Below, piece by piece: positions 33,927-42,991 of a stretch of DNA of 64,000 nt. This DNA is from Bradyrhizobium rifense (GTDB lineage Bacteria > Pseudomonadota > Alphaproteobacteria > Rhizobiales > Xanthobacteraceae), in NCBI RefSeq assembly GCF_008123425.1, contig NZ_VSSS01000068.1, forward strand, positions 1-64,000, written 5' to 3'. The notes under the pieces are model-generated. The model was not told where the DNA came from, did no database searches, and worked only from the letters and a program-made list of their open reading frames with translations. The translations under genes and the position numbers were made by a program. Position 1 is the first letter of the stretch. Each line of letters opens with the position of its first letter.

Positions 33927-34540
33927 CCCTCATCCTCCTTGATGAGGTGATGGATGCCGGCGCGGAAATAATCGTAGCCGGTATACATGGTCAGGATCGC
34001 CGAGGCCCACAGCAGGACGAGGCCGATCAGCGAGACCATGGGAATGACCTCGTCGCCGGCGGGACCGGCGAGCAGGAAGCCGATCGCCACGAGCTGAACC
34101 GTGGTCTTCCACTTGGCGAGCTTGGTCACGGGCACGCTGACACGGAGCGCGGCGAGGTATTCGCGCAGGCCCGAAACCAGGATCTCGCGGCACAGGATCA
34201 CGATGGCGGCCCATAGCGACCAGCCATGGATGATACCGTCGGCGGCCAGCATCAGGAGGCAGGAGGCAACCAGCAGCTTGTCTGCGATCGGGTCGAGCAT
34301 CCGGCCGAACGCCGATTGCTGATTCCAGATCCGCGCGTAATAGCCGTCGAGATAGTCCGTCACCGCGGCGCCGATGAAGATCGCGACCGCGACCCAGCGC
34401 AGCCACAGCGGGTAGTCCATGATCGACTGCGCGTAGATGCATCCGACCACGACCGGGATCGCGGCGATCCGGCCATAGGTCAGGATGTTCGGGAGGGACA
34501 TCGCGCGGCTAGTGGTCCCTCGTGTCGTGGCGATGTTCAT
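33923..34540 (-). CDS. pgsA: CDP-diacylglycerol-glycerol-3-phosphate 3-phosphatidyltransferase
   Basis: A 205-residue membrane enzyme of the CDP-alcohol phosphotransferase family that makes phosphatidylglycerol phosphate. The signature TDYLDGYYARIWNQQSAFGR followed by MLDPIADK matches DG(X)2AR(X)8G(X)3D(X)3D. About five membrane segments follow LPNILTYGRI. The ATG at 34540 has GGTAGGA upstream; a TTG 12 bases earlier is the alternative. It lies 94 bases after uvrC and overlaps moaD. Confidence 0.94.
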   Translation of the reverse strand: MNIATTRGTTSRAMSLPNILTYGRIAAIPVVVGCIYAQSIMDYPLWLRWVAVAIFIGAAVTDYLDGYYARIWNQQSAFGRMLDPIADKLLVASCLLMLAADGIIHGWSLWAAIVILCREILVSGLREYLAALRVSVPVTKLAKWKTTVQLVAIGFLLAGPAGDEVIPMVSLIGLVLLWASAILTMYTGYDYFRAGIHHLIKEDEG

Positions 34541-34634
34541 CCGTCCTACCAATACCGCTCAAGCCTGAAGGTCAACCGTCCGTCCCTTATTGGGGGGCGG
34601 GATGCGACGACCATATGACTACAGCCCCTTTAGT

Positions 34635-36710
34635 TCACCCCGGCTGGGGATGGAAATAGTCGAATATCCTGCGGGCGCTCTCGGCGCTCACCCCAGGAAC
34701 CTTGCCGAGATCGGCGATCGAGGCGCGTTCGATCTCCTTCAGGGTTCCGAAATGATGCAGCAAGGCACGTTTGCGTGACGGGCCAATGCCCGGAATCTCC
34801 TGCAAACCGGCCTCGCGGATATCCTTCTTGCGCAGCTTGCGGTGCGAGCCGATGACGAAGCGGTGGGCCTCGTCCCGCAGGCGCTGGATGAAATAGAGCA
34901 CGGGGTCGCGCGGCTCCAGCTTGATCGCCTCGCGCTCCGGCATGAACAGGGTCTCGCGGCCGGCGTCCCGGTCAGGTCCCTTGGCGACCGACATCAGCGA
35001 CACCTGGGTCAGGCCGAGATTGGTGAAGATCTCCCGGACGGCATTGAGCTGACCGCGGCCGCCGTCGATGATGACGAGGTCGGGCCATTGCGGGAAGTCG
35101 TCGTCCTTGGCCTTGGTGGCACTCTCTTCCGGCGGATTGATAAGACGCTTGAAGCGACGCTCCAGCACCTCGCGCATCATGGCGAAGTCGTCACCCGGCG
35201 TGATCCCTTCCGACTTGATGTTGAACTTGCGATACTGGTTTTTGACGAAGCCATCGGGGCCGGCGACGATCATGGCGCCGACGGCATTGGTGCCCTGGAT
35301 ATGGCTGTTGTCGTAGACCTCGATGCGCTTGGGCGCATGCGGCAGGCTCAGCGTCGTGGCTATGGCGTCGAGCAGGCGGCTTTGGGTCGCGGTATCCGCG
35401 AGCTTGCGGCCGAGCGCCTCGCGCGCATTGGTCAGCGCGTGGGTGACGAGCTCCTTCTTCTCGCCGCGCTTAGGCGTGATGACCTCGACCTTGTGGCCGG
35501 CCTTGATTGAGAGCGCATTGGCGAGCAGCTCGCTCTCCTCGATCTCGTGCGAGAGCAGGATGGTCTTCGGCGGCGGCTTGTCGTCGTAGAACTGGGCGAG
35601 GAAGGACCCCAGCACTTCCTCCGGCGTGTACGTTTTCTCCGCGCGCGGGAAATAGGCGCGGTTGCCCCAATTCTGGCCGGTGCGGAAGAAGAACACTTCA
35701 ACGCAGGAGAAGCCGCCGTCCTGGTGGATGGCGAACACGTCGGCTTCTTCCACCGTGCGCGGATTGATGCCCTGCTGCGACTGGATCGCCGATAGCGCGG
35801 CGAGGCGATCTCGATAGAGCGCCGCGCTCTCGAATTCGAGCTCGCCGGAAGCCTTCTCCATCTCGCCTGCGAGCTCCTGCTTCACCGCTTGGCTCTTGCC
35901 GGACAGGAAGTCGGTCGCCTCGCGCACCAGCGTCGTATAACCGGGGAAGTCGATCTCGCGGGTGCAGGGGCCGGCGCAGCGGCGGATCTGGTAGAGCAGG
36001 CAGGGCCGCGAGCGACTCTCGAAGAAGGAGTCCGTGCAGGAGCGGATCAGGAAGGCGCGCTGCAAGGCCGTGATGGTGCGGTTGACGGCACCGGCGGAGG
36101 CGAACGGGCCGAAATAGCGCCCGGGCCGGGTCTGCGCGCCGCGGTGCTTCAGGATCTGCGGCGCCCAATGGTCGCCGGTGATTAGGATGTAGGGAAACGA
36201 TTTATCGTCGCGCAGCTGCACGTTGAAGCGCGGCCGCAGCTGCTTGATGAGGTTGGCTTCCAGCAGCAGCGCCTCGGTCTCGGTGGTGGTCGAGACGATC
36301 TCCACGGTCACCGTGGCCGCGATCATGCGCAGGATGCGCGCCGGCAGCGGCGCACTCTGGCGCGCGTAGTTGGACAGGCGCTTTTTGACGTTCTTGGCCT
36401 TGCCGACATAGAGCACGTCGGCATTGGCGCTGAGCATGCGATAGACGCCGGGGGAGGTGGGCGCGAGCCGGACCGCGCGCTCGATCGCCTCGTGACCGGT
36501 CGCCAGCGGCTCTTCGCCGATCGCGCCGCTCTCTTCCAGAATATCCGGCAACCGCGCATCGTCCTCGTCATCGCCACCCGTGGTGGCGCGATCGAGGTCG
36601 GGCGGCGACGTCTCGCCCGACGTCTCCTGGGGCGGGGCGTCGGCGGTCGCGACACGCTGCGGTTTGCGCGCGCGTGCGTCGTCCGGATTGTCGGTGGAAT
36701 CGTGAACCAT
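34635..36710 (-). CDS. uvrC: UvrABC system protein C (excinuclease)
   Basis: A 691-residue nucleotide-excision-repair nuclease. The first 80 residues are an acidic, Pro-rich extension. The GIY-YIG domain follows (PTSPGVYRML...VLYVGKAKN, from about 83), then the Cys-containing region, the UVR domain (QELAGEMEKASGELEFESAALYRDRL, about 280-305), the RNase H-like C-terminal nuclease (DNSHIQGTNAVGAMIV; IDGGRGQLNA) and HhH repeats (IPGIGPSRKRALLHHFG). It makes both incisions around a lesion. It heads the run with pgsA, moaD, moaE and prmB. Confidence 0.96.
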   Translation of the reverse strand: MVHDSTDNPDDARARKPQRVATADAPPQETSGETSPPDLDRATTGGDDEDDARLPDILEESGAIGEEPLATGHEAIERAVRLAPTSPGVYRMLSANADVLYVGKAKNVKKRLSNYARQSAPLPARILRMIAATVTVEIVSTTTETEALLLEANLIKQLRPRFNVQLRDDKSFPYILITGDHWAPQILKHRGAQTRPGRYFGPFASAGAVNRTITALQRAFLIRSCTDSFFESRSRPCLLYQIRRCAGPCTREIDFPGYTTLVREATDFLSGKSQAVKQELAGEMEKASGELEFESAALYRDRLAALSAIQSQQGINPRTVEEADVFAIHQDGGFSCVEVFFFRTGQNWGNRAYFPRAEKTYTPEEVLGSFLAQFYDDKPPPKTILLSHEIEESELLANALSIKAGHKVEVITPKRGEKKELVTHALTNAREALGRKLADTATQSRLLDAIATTLSLPHAPKRIEVYDNSHIQGTNAVGAMIVAGPDGFVKNQYRKFNIKSEGITPGDDFAMMREVLERRFKRLINPPEESATKAKDDDFPQWPDLVIIDGGRGQLNAVREIFTNLGLTQVSLMSVAKGPDRDAGRETLFMPEREAIKLEPRDPVLYFIQRLRDEAHRFVIGSHRKLRKKDIREAGLQEIPGIGPSRKRALLHHFGTLKEIERASIADLGKVPGVSAESARRIFDYFHPQPG

Positions 36711-36788
36711 GGTGCGAATTTAAGCGCTGGGGGAGCCGATTTGAAGTTCCGGCCGTGCCGCACGCACAGGATGGCGGCGCAGTTCCCG

Positions 36789-36845
36789 GTAACGCTTCCT
36801 TAAGTCTGTTAACAGCGCGGTAACGGGTCTTAACAGCCCTTTAAC
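36789..36845. promoter_or_regulatory. three tandem CtrA-like boxes
   Basis: The CtrA consensus is TTAA-N7-TTAAC. Three copies lie in a row: GTAA-N7-TTAAG (36789-36804, two mismatches), TTAA-N7-GTAAC (36809-36824, one mismatch) and TTAACAGCCCTTTAAC (36830-36845, perfect). They are 20 and 21 bases apart, so on one helix face, in the space between uvrC and the divergent outer-membrane gene at 36963. Confidence 0.6.
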
Positions 36846-36962
36846 TTAAAACTCTCGATAAATCTTACGCGAAAAAGTGGTGGTTCCGTAACCATGCGTT
36901 TTGGTCTTGCGCTGCGACGCAGGCCTCGCACCCGGTTGCGGCAAGTTGCGTTGGAGTGTGTG

Positions 36963-37586
36963 ATGAAGGGGCTCGTTGTGGGCGCAGCCGCGTTGGTTGC
37001 AGCCGGCTGGGCGGCTTCGGCAGAGGCCGCCGATCTCAGTTACGGGCAGCGTGCGCCCTATACGGTCAATCAGCCGCTCAATGGCTATAGCTGGGCCGGC
37101 CCGTATCTCGGCGCCAATCTCGGCTATGAATGGGGCTCGGTGAGCAACAATCCCGCAAAGCCCTCTGGCTTCGTCGGCGGCGTGCAGGCCGGCTACAATT
37201 TCCAGAACGGCCCGTGGGTGTTCGGTGTCGAGGGCGACATCCAGGCGGCCGGCGCCGACGACACTTTCGCGCCGTGGAAGTTCTCCAATCCCTGGTTCGG
37301 CACGCTGCGCGGCCGCGCCGGCTACGCCTTCAACAACATCCTGTTCTACGGCACCGCCGGCCTCGCCTTCGGCGAGCTGCGCGCGCAGACCTTCGGCTGG
37401 ACGGAATCGCACACCACCGCCGGCTGGACCGCCGGGGTCGGCGCGGAAGTCGGCTTCGCGCCGAACTGGAGCGCGAAGCTCGAATATCTCTACATCGATC
37501 TGTCGTCGAGCCAGTTCGCAATTACAGGCGTGTCAAACGGCTATAGCGCCAGCGTTGTTCGCGCAGGCGTGAACTATCACTTCTGA
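36963..37586 (+). CDS. outer-membrane beta-barrel protein (Omp25/Omp31-like)
   Basis: A 207-residue protein. The signal peptide is cleaved near ASAEAADLS. The mature part has the repeating WAGPYLGANLGYEWGS, GGVQAGYNFQNGPWVFGVEGDIQ and RGRAGYAFNNILFYGTAGLAFG strands of the rhizobial/Brucella small porin-like family, and ends in Phe (GVNYHF), the barrel-assembly signal. GGAG precedes the ATG at 36963. Upstream lie three CtrA-like boxes, downstream a strong terminator, so it is monocistronic. Confidence 0.9.
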   Translation: MKGLVVGAAALVAAGWAASAEAADLSYGQRAPYTVNQPLNGYSWAGPYLGANLGYEWGSVSNNPAKPSGFVGGVQAGYNFQNGPWVFGVEGDIQAAGADDTFAPWKFSNPWFGTLRGRAGYAFNNILFYGTAGLAFGELRAQTFGWTESHTTAGWTAGVGAEVGFAPNWSAKLEYLYIDLSSSQFAITGVSNGYSASVVRAGVNYHF

Positions 37587-37617
37587 TAGCCAAAAAAGAA
37601 AATACCGGACAACAGCC

Positions 37618-37647
37618 TCCCGGCCGCTCGCGGCCGGGACTTTTTTT
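37618..37647 (+). terminator. intrinsic terminator of the outer-membrane gene
   Basis: TCCCGGCCG pairs with CGGCCGGGA around a CTCG tetraloop, followed after one base by TTTTTTT. This is the clearest rho-independent terminator in the window. Confidence 0.9.
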
Positions 37648-37673
37648 GCGCCGAATTTTTTGAGTCAGGTCCG

Positions 37674-37889
37674 CTAGGAAAGGATCACTAAATTGACCGC
37701 CTTCGGCCCCTTCCCTTTCTTGTCCGGTTCGACTTCGAATGTAATACGCTGTCCTTCGGCAAGGTCCTTCAGTCCCGCCCGCTCCACCGCGGTGATGTGA
37801 ACGAAGACATCGCGACCGCCGTCGTCCGGCTTGATAAAGCCGTAGCCGCGCTCGCCGTTGAAGAACTTAACCGTTCCCGTATTGGCCAT
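37674..37889 (-). CDS. cspA: cold-shock domain protein
   Basis: A 71-residue CSD protein. RNP1 is KFFNGERGYGFI (usually KWFN..KGFGFI, here Phe for Trp and Tyr for Phe), RNP2 is DVFVHITAV. It binds single-stranded RNA and acts as an RNA chaperone. The ATG at 37889 has GGGGGAG upstream. About 250 untranslated bases precede it, long enough for a cold-sensing leader, though no structure was worked out. The gene-symbol number is arbitrary, as there are usually several copies. Confidence 0.9.
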   Translation of the reverse strand: MANTGTVKFFNGERGYGFIKPDDGGRDVFVHITAVERAGLKDLAEGQRITFEVEPDKKGKGPKAVNLVILS

Positions 37890-38141
37890 CGGGAAACTCC
37901 CCCTCATTGCTCCTCCGTCGCAACGCAGACGCGCGTCGCGACATGACCGGGCATCACGAAGCCCGGGAGAGCTGGCCATCCTTGGGCAGACCCTTCGGTC
38001 CGACTGGATCTTTCTTAGGCCTTCACTCCGCCGCAACCATTCGCGGAAGCGGAACGTAAAGCCAGTCACGCAAACAGCATAATACGGTTCTTTGCAGATT
38101 GACTACCGCTACTGCATATTTTTCCCAAGAATGCCGGAGTG

Positions 38142-39002
38142 TTACGGCCTCGGCACCTCTAATCGGAATCTGGCAGGACCACCCTGGCCGAGCGGCATTT
38201 CCAGCTCGTGCAGGATCGTCTTGAGTTCGCTTTGCAACGTGTAGGGTGGGTTGACGATCAGGAGCCCGGCTGAGGTGAGCGCCGCGCCGTCAAGCTGTGG
38301 TGCGGCGCTGAATTCGAGCCGCAGACATTTTCCCGGGGTCTTTGCTGCGGCCGCGGTCCGCGCCACGAGTTGCGCCAGTGTGTCGGTGGCGCGCCGGCTC
38401 TTGGCGGGGTACCAGATTACATAGATACCGGTTGGCCATTTCGCGAACGCGGTGGAGAAAGCCTCGCCGAGTCTTTCGAACTCGTCCTTCGCCTCGAACG
38501 GCGGGTCGATCAGCACGAGTCCGCGCCGCTCCTTCGGCGGCACGAACGCCGGCAGCGCCACCCAGCCGTCGAGATCGACCACACGGGCCTGTTCGTCGCG
38601 TCGCAACACGTCGATCAACGCCTTGCGCGCCTTCGGCTCGAGCTCACACGCCACGAGCCGGTCCTGCGGCCGCATCAGGCCGCGCGCGATCAAGGGCGAA
38701 CCCGGATAGACCTTGAGCTCGCCCTTCGGATTGAAGGCGCGAACGATGTCCATGTACGGCTTGGTCAGTGCGACTGTCTCGTTCGTGAGGCGCGCTTGCA
38801 TCAGCCGCGCAATCCCCGTCAGCCACTCGCCGCTGCGGCGCGCCTCATCGCTGTCGAGATCATAGAGGCCGGCACCCGCATGGGTGTCGATGACGCGGAA
38901 GGCGGCCGGCTTGTCCTGCAAATAGATCAGGATGCGCGCCAGCACGATGTGCTTGATGACATCCGCGAAGTTGCCGGCGTGAAAGGCGTGGCGATAGTTC
39001 AT
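38142..39002 (-). CDS. rlmJ: 23S rRNA (adenine(2030)-N6)-methyltransferase
   Basis: A 286-residue methyltransferase. It begins MNYRHAFHAGNFADVIKHIVL, the hallmark of RlmJ. THAGAGLYDL is the SAM-binding loop, and LIDPPFE the catalytic DPPF. It methylates A2030 of 23S rRNA. It is followed, after 250 bases, by the cold-shock gene on the same strand. Confidence 0.93.
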   Translation of the reverse strand: MNYRHAFHAGNFADVIKHIVLARILIYLQDKPAAFRVIDTHAGAGLYDLDSDEARRSGEWLTGIARLMQARLTNETVALTKPYMDIVRAFNPKGELKVYPGSPLIARGLMRPQDRLVACELEPKARKALIDVLRRDEQARVVDLDGWVALPAFVPPKERRGLVLIDPPFEAKDEFERLGEAFSTAFAKWPTGIYVIWYPAKSRRATDTLAQLVARTAAAAKTPGKCLRLEFSAAPQLDGAALTSAGLLIVNPPYTLQSELKTILHELEMPLGQGGPARFRLEVPRP

Positions 39003-39055
39003 GCAAGAGCACTACGCCACACGATGGCCTGAGCAAAGAGGCACGAGAGCCTGAA

Positions 39056-39757
39056 TTACCCACCCCTGATCGGCGGCATCGTCACCTGGTCGCGGCGACA
39101 GGCGCGGCGGTCGAGTTCTTCGCAGGCGCGGAATTGCAAGTCCTTGCTGAGGCAGATGCGGACTTCGGAGAGCCGGGTGCGGTTGCAGGTGACCGAGACG
39201 GCGGCGTTGCTCAGGCCCGGATTGGCCTTGATGAAGGCTTCTTCCACCTCGCCCGGCGCCACCGTCTTGGCCTGTGACAGGTCGAGATATTCGGCCGGGA
39301 TCTTGATCGCGGCGCGCGCCTTGCGGATCGTCTCGAAATAGTTGCGGTCGGTCAGCCCGGAGCAGGTGCCGTGCTTGTCCCATTCGTTGAAGATCAGGCC
39401 CGGCGCCGGCATCAAATCGAGCATCGAGGAGACGATGTTGCGGTTCAGCCGCGGCGATGGCCGCTGGCAATATTCAGGGAAGCCGTTCTCGTATTGCGGC
39501 CACAGCCCGTGCACCACGAAGGAATAGGGCCGCCCCTCGCACTGGATGTTTGAGCGCCCGCCGCCACGACCGCGCTCGGCCGCCTCTTCGCAGAAGGACG
39601 GCGACCAGGACAGCGACAGCACATAGAAATCGAATTCGCCGGGCGCGTTCTGCCGTTTGTCCTGCGCCTTCGCGCCGCCGGCCAGCGAGATCAGCCCGGC
39701 GGCAAGGGTCAGTGAGATCACAAGGCGGGAGAACGAATGCAATCTGGAATGAAACAT
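39056..39757 (-). CDS. ribonuclease T2 family, exported
   Basis: A 233-residue protein. The signal peptide ends near GGAKAQ. The two active-site blocks of RNase T2 are present: FVVHGLWPQYENG (first catalytic His) and FNEWDKHGTCSG (Glu, Lys, His). Six or more Cys suggest disulfides in the periplasm. Family members cut RNA non-specifically via a cyclic intermediate. The ATG at 39757 has GAGGGG upstream, so it is preferred over the TTG at 39772. A periplasmic RNA-scavenging role is inferred. Confidence 0.88.
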   Translation of the reverse strand: MFHSRLHSFSRLVISLTLAAGLISLAGGAKAQDKRQNAPGEFDFYVLSLSWSPSFCEEAAERGRGGGRSNIQCEGRPYSFVVHGLWPQYENGFPEYCQRPSPRLNRNIVSSMLDLMPAPGLIFNEWDKHGTCSGLTDRNYFETIRKARAAIKIPAEYLDLSQAKTVAPGEVEEAFIKANPGLSNAAVSVTCNRTRLSEVRICLSKDLQFRACEELDRRACRRDQVTMPPIRGG

Positions 39758-39864
39758 GGCGACGCCCCTCAACTAGACTGTGCAATCAGCCTAGCAGGCA
39801 GCAAGAACATTTCAAGAACAAAATTCGAGCGATCGTCTATTGGCCCGAATCAGGGCCCTTCGAC

Positions 39865-40329
39865 TTACGGCTTGGCGGCGCGGCAGGCCGGATTGTAGGC
39901 CCAGTTGCGATCGAGCCCGACCACGCACCATTCGACGCCCTGGCCGTAACCGGCAAAGCCGCCGTCCTCGACGATCGAGAAGTGCACCCTGCGCATCTTG
40001 CCGTCATTGAGCATGGCCTCGCCGGTGCAGTAGCGGCGCGGAATGTTGTCGGACGCCCAGGGCCGGAAGGCGGTCTCATGGACGGCCGCGAAGCCCTCGA
40101 TCTTCAAAGGCGAATTCCAGAACGAGCTTTCCTTCTCGGAGAACTGGCTCGCGATCGTCGGCAGCGCCTTGTCGCAATCGGCGACATTGCCGTCATAACG
40201 CGGCCCGCTCAGCCAGAAATTCAACTCCAGTGGATTGGCGGCCCTGGCCTCACTGAGCGACAGCGCTCCGAACATGAGGCCGAGAACGGCGGCAAAACGA
40301 AGCGATTTCAGGGAGGTCGAGGCGCGCAT
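39865..40329 (-). CDS. exported protein of unknown function
   Basis: A 154-residue protein. It has a signal peptide (MRASTSLKSLRFAAVLGLMFG, cleaved near SEARAA) and a mature part with Cys residues in NVADCDKALP, RRYCTGEAM, EWCVVG and PACRAA that could pair as two disulfides. The final segment VEWCVVGLDRNWAYNPACR recalls small secreted proteins of rhizobia. No named family was recognised. Confidence 0.7.
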   Translation of the reverse strand: MRASTSLKSLRFAAVLGLMFGALSLSEARAANPLELNFWLSGPRYDGNVADCDKALPTIASQFSEKESSFWNSPLKIEGFAAVHETAFRPWASDNIPRRYCTGEAMLNDGKMRRVHFSIVEDGGFAGYGQGVEWCVVGLDRNWAYNPACRAAKP

Positions 40330-40511
40330 GGGCAATCCAGACAGCATGATCTGCGAAGGTCGGACGGTGCCGCGAAGGGCGGGGGAGGTCAAGTGCAGCG
40401 CGGCAACACTTGGCCAGGACTTGATCACAACGTCGCAGTCTACAGGCCTTCCGTTCTTTCCACCGCAGCGCAGGCACCGTAAACTACCCTCCATCAATCG
40501 GAGTGACGGGA

Positions 40512-40817
40512 ATGCGAATCATTGCGGCCGCGGGCCTTCTTGCCAGCCTGGCTATCTCGGGGATCATGGCGAGCCAGTCGGCGCGCGCCGACATCTTTCC
40601 GGTTCCGCCCTTCAAGGGCAACGACACCGGCGGCATCATCGCCTATTCCATGGCGACCCAGACCGATGCGCGCCAGGTCGCGGTCGATCACTGCGCGCGC
40701 TACGGCAAGGTGGCGAAATTCCTCGCGATGCAGGCCTATGAGGGCGGCTACATCTCGTTCTCGTGCCGCTGGGTGCCCTATGGCGCGGCCGACCGGCCGA
40801 TCCGCACGCTCTACTGA
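40512..40817 (+). CDS. small exported protein of unknown function
   Basis: A 101-residue protein. The signal peptide (MRIIAAAGLLASLAISGIMA) is cleaved near ARADIF. The mature part has ARQVAVDHCARYGKVAKF and ISFSCRW, whose two Cys may form a disulfide. The ATG at 40512 has GGAG about eight bases upstream. It diverges from the exported gene at 39865. Function unknown. Confidence 0.7.
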   Translation: MRIIAAAGLLASLAISGIMASQSARADIFPVPPFKGNDTGGIIAYSMATQTDARQVAVDHCARYGKVAKFLAMQAYEGGYISFSCRWVPYGAADRPIRTLY

Positions 40818-40883
40818 GGCGTTTTCGGAACGCCGCGGTCACGCCAAAGAAAAGCTACGCCATCTCAGCCGGGAGTCTTTCGC

Positions 40884-41414
40884 ATGACGCGCAAGCTTGC
40901 TTTGCTCGGATCAGCCGTTTGCCTCGTGTTGTCGGCAGGAAGCGTCTTCGCCGACGACCTGCCGGTGCGCAAGGCCGGTCTCTGGGAATTGAAGATGGTC
41001 AGGACCGGCTCCGCGATGCCGGAAATGACCATGCAGCACTGCACCGACGAGGCCGTCGACAAGGAGATGAACAACAACATCTCGCCGATGGCCAAGCAGG
41101 TCTGCTCCAAGCAGGACATCAAGAAGACCGCGACCGGCTATGTCAGTGATTCCGAGTGCAGCGTCGCCGGCATGTCCACGACCTCGCATGCCGAGATCAC
41201 CGGCGATTTCAATTCGGCCTACACGGTGAAGACCTCGTCGCATGCGCAAGGTGGCGCGGTCGGTGCCGCGGGGCGCGACTCCACCATGACGCTCGAAGCG
41301 AAATGGCTCGGCGCATGCAAGCCCGACCAGAAGCCCGGCGACATCGTGATGCCGGGCGGCTTCAAGATGAACGTGCGCGACGTTGACAAGCTGAAGGCGC
41401 TGCTGCCGAAGTAA
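40884..41414 (+). CDS. DUF3617 family exported protein
   Basis: A 176-residue protein. The signal peptide is cleaved near VFADDLP. The core KAGLWELKMVRTG...MPEMTMQHCTDEAVDKEM...CSKQDIKK matches the DUF3617 pattern, with three conserved Cys and a C-terminal WLGACKPDQKPGDIV. It is a periplasmic protein of unknown function. It lies 66 bases after the preceding small exported gene and may be co-transcribed. Confidence 0.82.
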   Translation: MTRKLALLGSAVCLVLSAGSVFADDLPVRKAGLWELKMVRTGSAMPEMTMQHCTDEAVDKEMNNNISPMAKQVCSKQDIKKTATGYVSDSECSVAGMSTTSHAEITGDFNSAYTVKTSSHAQGGAVGAAGRDSTMTLEAKWLGACKPDQKPGDIVMPGGFKMNVRDVDKLKALLPK

Positions 41415-41445
41415 GCGGGGGCGGCGCCGCGAAATCGGTGCGCTC

Positions 41446-41576
41446 CCTCGCCCCGTTCTTACGGGGAGATGGTTGGGGTGAGGGGCTTCTCTCCACGCTT
41501 GAGATCGTCGAGGGACCTGTACCCCCTCACCCGGATCGCAAGAGCGATCCGACCTCCCCCCGCAAGCGGGGCGAGG
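41446..41576. repeat. dispersed palindromic element (CCTCGCCCCG type)
   Basis: Outer arms CCTCGCCCCG and CGGGGCGAGG pair; inside, GGGGTGAGGGG faces CCCCTCACCC, and GGATCGC faces GCGATCC. This is a long, branched hairpin of a kind repeated many times in such genomes. It lies between the DUF3617 gene and the convergent kinase gene. Confidence 0.7.
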
Positions 41577-41586
41577 TAAGAAAGAG

Positions 41587-42972
41587 CTACACCGGAATCC
41601 GCACACTCGCCCTTAATCCGCCCATCGGGCTGTCGCCGAGCGTGATGTCGCCGCCGTGCGAGCGGGCGATGTCGCGGGCGATCGCAAGCCCCAGGCCCGT
41701 GCCGCCTTCGTCCTGGTTGCGGGCGTTGTCCAGCCGCAGGAACGGCTTGAACACCTCCTCGCGCAAATGCACGGGAATGCCGGGGCCGTCGTCGTCGACC
41801 GTGACGGTGAGATAGCGGTGATCGCGCTGGCCGGAGATCGCGATGGCCTTGCCGTAGCGCGCGGCATTGGTGACGAGGTTGGCGAGGCAGCGCTTGAACG
41901 AGGCCGGCTTTACCGTGACCACGGGCAGGCCGCTGAATGTCACGGTCGCGGTGTGGCCGTGGCGTTCGGCGTCGCTGCGCAGCTCCTCGAGCGCCTGCGC
42001 CATGTCGGTCGGCTGCGACTGCTCGCCGGAATCGCCGCGGGCGAACGCAAGGTAGTCCTCCAGCATCATCGACATCTCGTCGACGTCCTTGCGCATGCCC
42101 TCGAGCTCGGGACTGTCGCCGATCAGCTCCAGCTCGAGCTTGAAGCGGGTCAGGATGGTGCGCAGATCGTGGCTGACGCCGGCGAGCATCGCGGTGCGCT
42201 GCTCCATCGCGCGTTCGATGCGCGACTTCATCTCGAGGAAGGCGCCCGCCGCGCGCCGCACCTCGCGCGCGCCGCGGGGCCTGAAGTTCGGCGCCTCGCG
42301 GCCCTTGCCGAAACTTTCCGCGGCGTCCGCAAGCCGCAGGATCGGCTTGATCTGGTTGCGCAGGAACAGCACCGACACGATCAGCAGGATCGAGGATGTG
42401 CCGACCATCCAGAACAGGAAGATTTCCGAGTTCGAGGCGTAGGCGGCGCTGCGCTGCGCGAACACGCGCATCACGGCATCGTCGAGCTGGATGCGGATCT
42501 CGACGAGGTTGGAGCGGCCGACCGTGTCGATCCAGAACGAGCGTCCGATCTGGCGGCCGAGCTGCACCGACAGCGTCTGGTCGAGCAGCGAGAAAAACGG
42601 TTTTGGTCCCGGCGGCGGCATGTCGCCGACGGGAAGAAAATCGACCACCAGCTGCATGCGCTCGGCGATGCGGCGCAGCTGCGCGCGGTCCTTGTCCTGC
42701 GGATAGCCTTTGTAGACGTCAATGAGGCTGGCGACGTCCTGCACCACGGCCTGCGACAGGCGCCGCGTCACCGTATTCCAGTGGCGCTCCATGAACACGA
42801 AGGCGACCACGGTCTGCAGGATCACCATCGGCACGATCATGATCAGCAGCGCGCGCGCATAGAGGCCGGTCGGCATCCAGCCCTTGAACGCGTTGCCCAT
42901 CCAGCCATTGGCGGCAGAGACGCGCCCGGCGGCGCTTCGTAGCAGCGTCAGGCTGGTATCGATCGTGCTCAT
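41587..42972 (-). CDS. sensor histidine kinase, EnvZ-like
   Basis: A 461-residue membrane kinase. Transmembrane segment 1 (about 38-60) and 2 (about 185-205) enclose a periplasmic loop. HAMP follows (LRNQIKPILRLADAAESFGKG), then the dimerisation His in GVSHDLRTILTRFKLELEL. The ATPase has N (NLVTNAARYG), G1 (DDDGPGIP), F (FKPFLRLD) and G2 (GGTGLGLAI) boxes. It phosphorylates the regulator encoded directly upstream in the same operon. The signal is unknown. Confidence 0.92.
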   Translation of the reverse strand: MSTIDTSLTLLRSAAGRVSAANGWMGNAFKGWMPTGLYARALLIMIVPMVILQTVVAFVFMERHWNTVTRRLSQAVVQDVASLIDVYKGYPQDKDRAQLRRIAERMQLVVDFLPVGDMPPPGPKPFFSLLDQTLSVQLGRQIGRSFWIDTVGRSNLVEIRIQLDDAVMRVFAQRSAAYASNSEIFLFWMVGTSSILLIVSVLFLRNQIKPILRLADAAESFGKGREAPNFRPRGAREVRRAAGAFLEMKSRIERAMEQRTAMLAGVSHDLRTILTRFKLELELIGDSPELEGMRKDVDEMSMMLEDYLAFARGDSGEQSQPTDMAQALEELRSDAERHGHTATVTFSGLPVVTVKPASFKRCLANLVTNAARYGKAIAISGQRDHRYLTVTVDDDGPGIPVHLREEVFKPFLRLDNARNQDEGGTGLGLAIARDIARSHGGDITLGDSPMGGLRASVRIPV

Positions 42973-42991
42973 CGGTCGCGCTTCACTTGAT

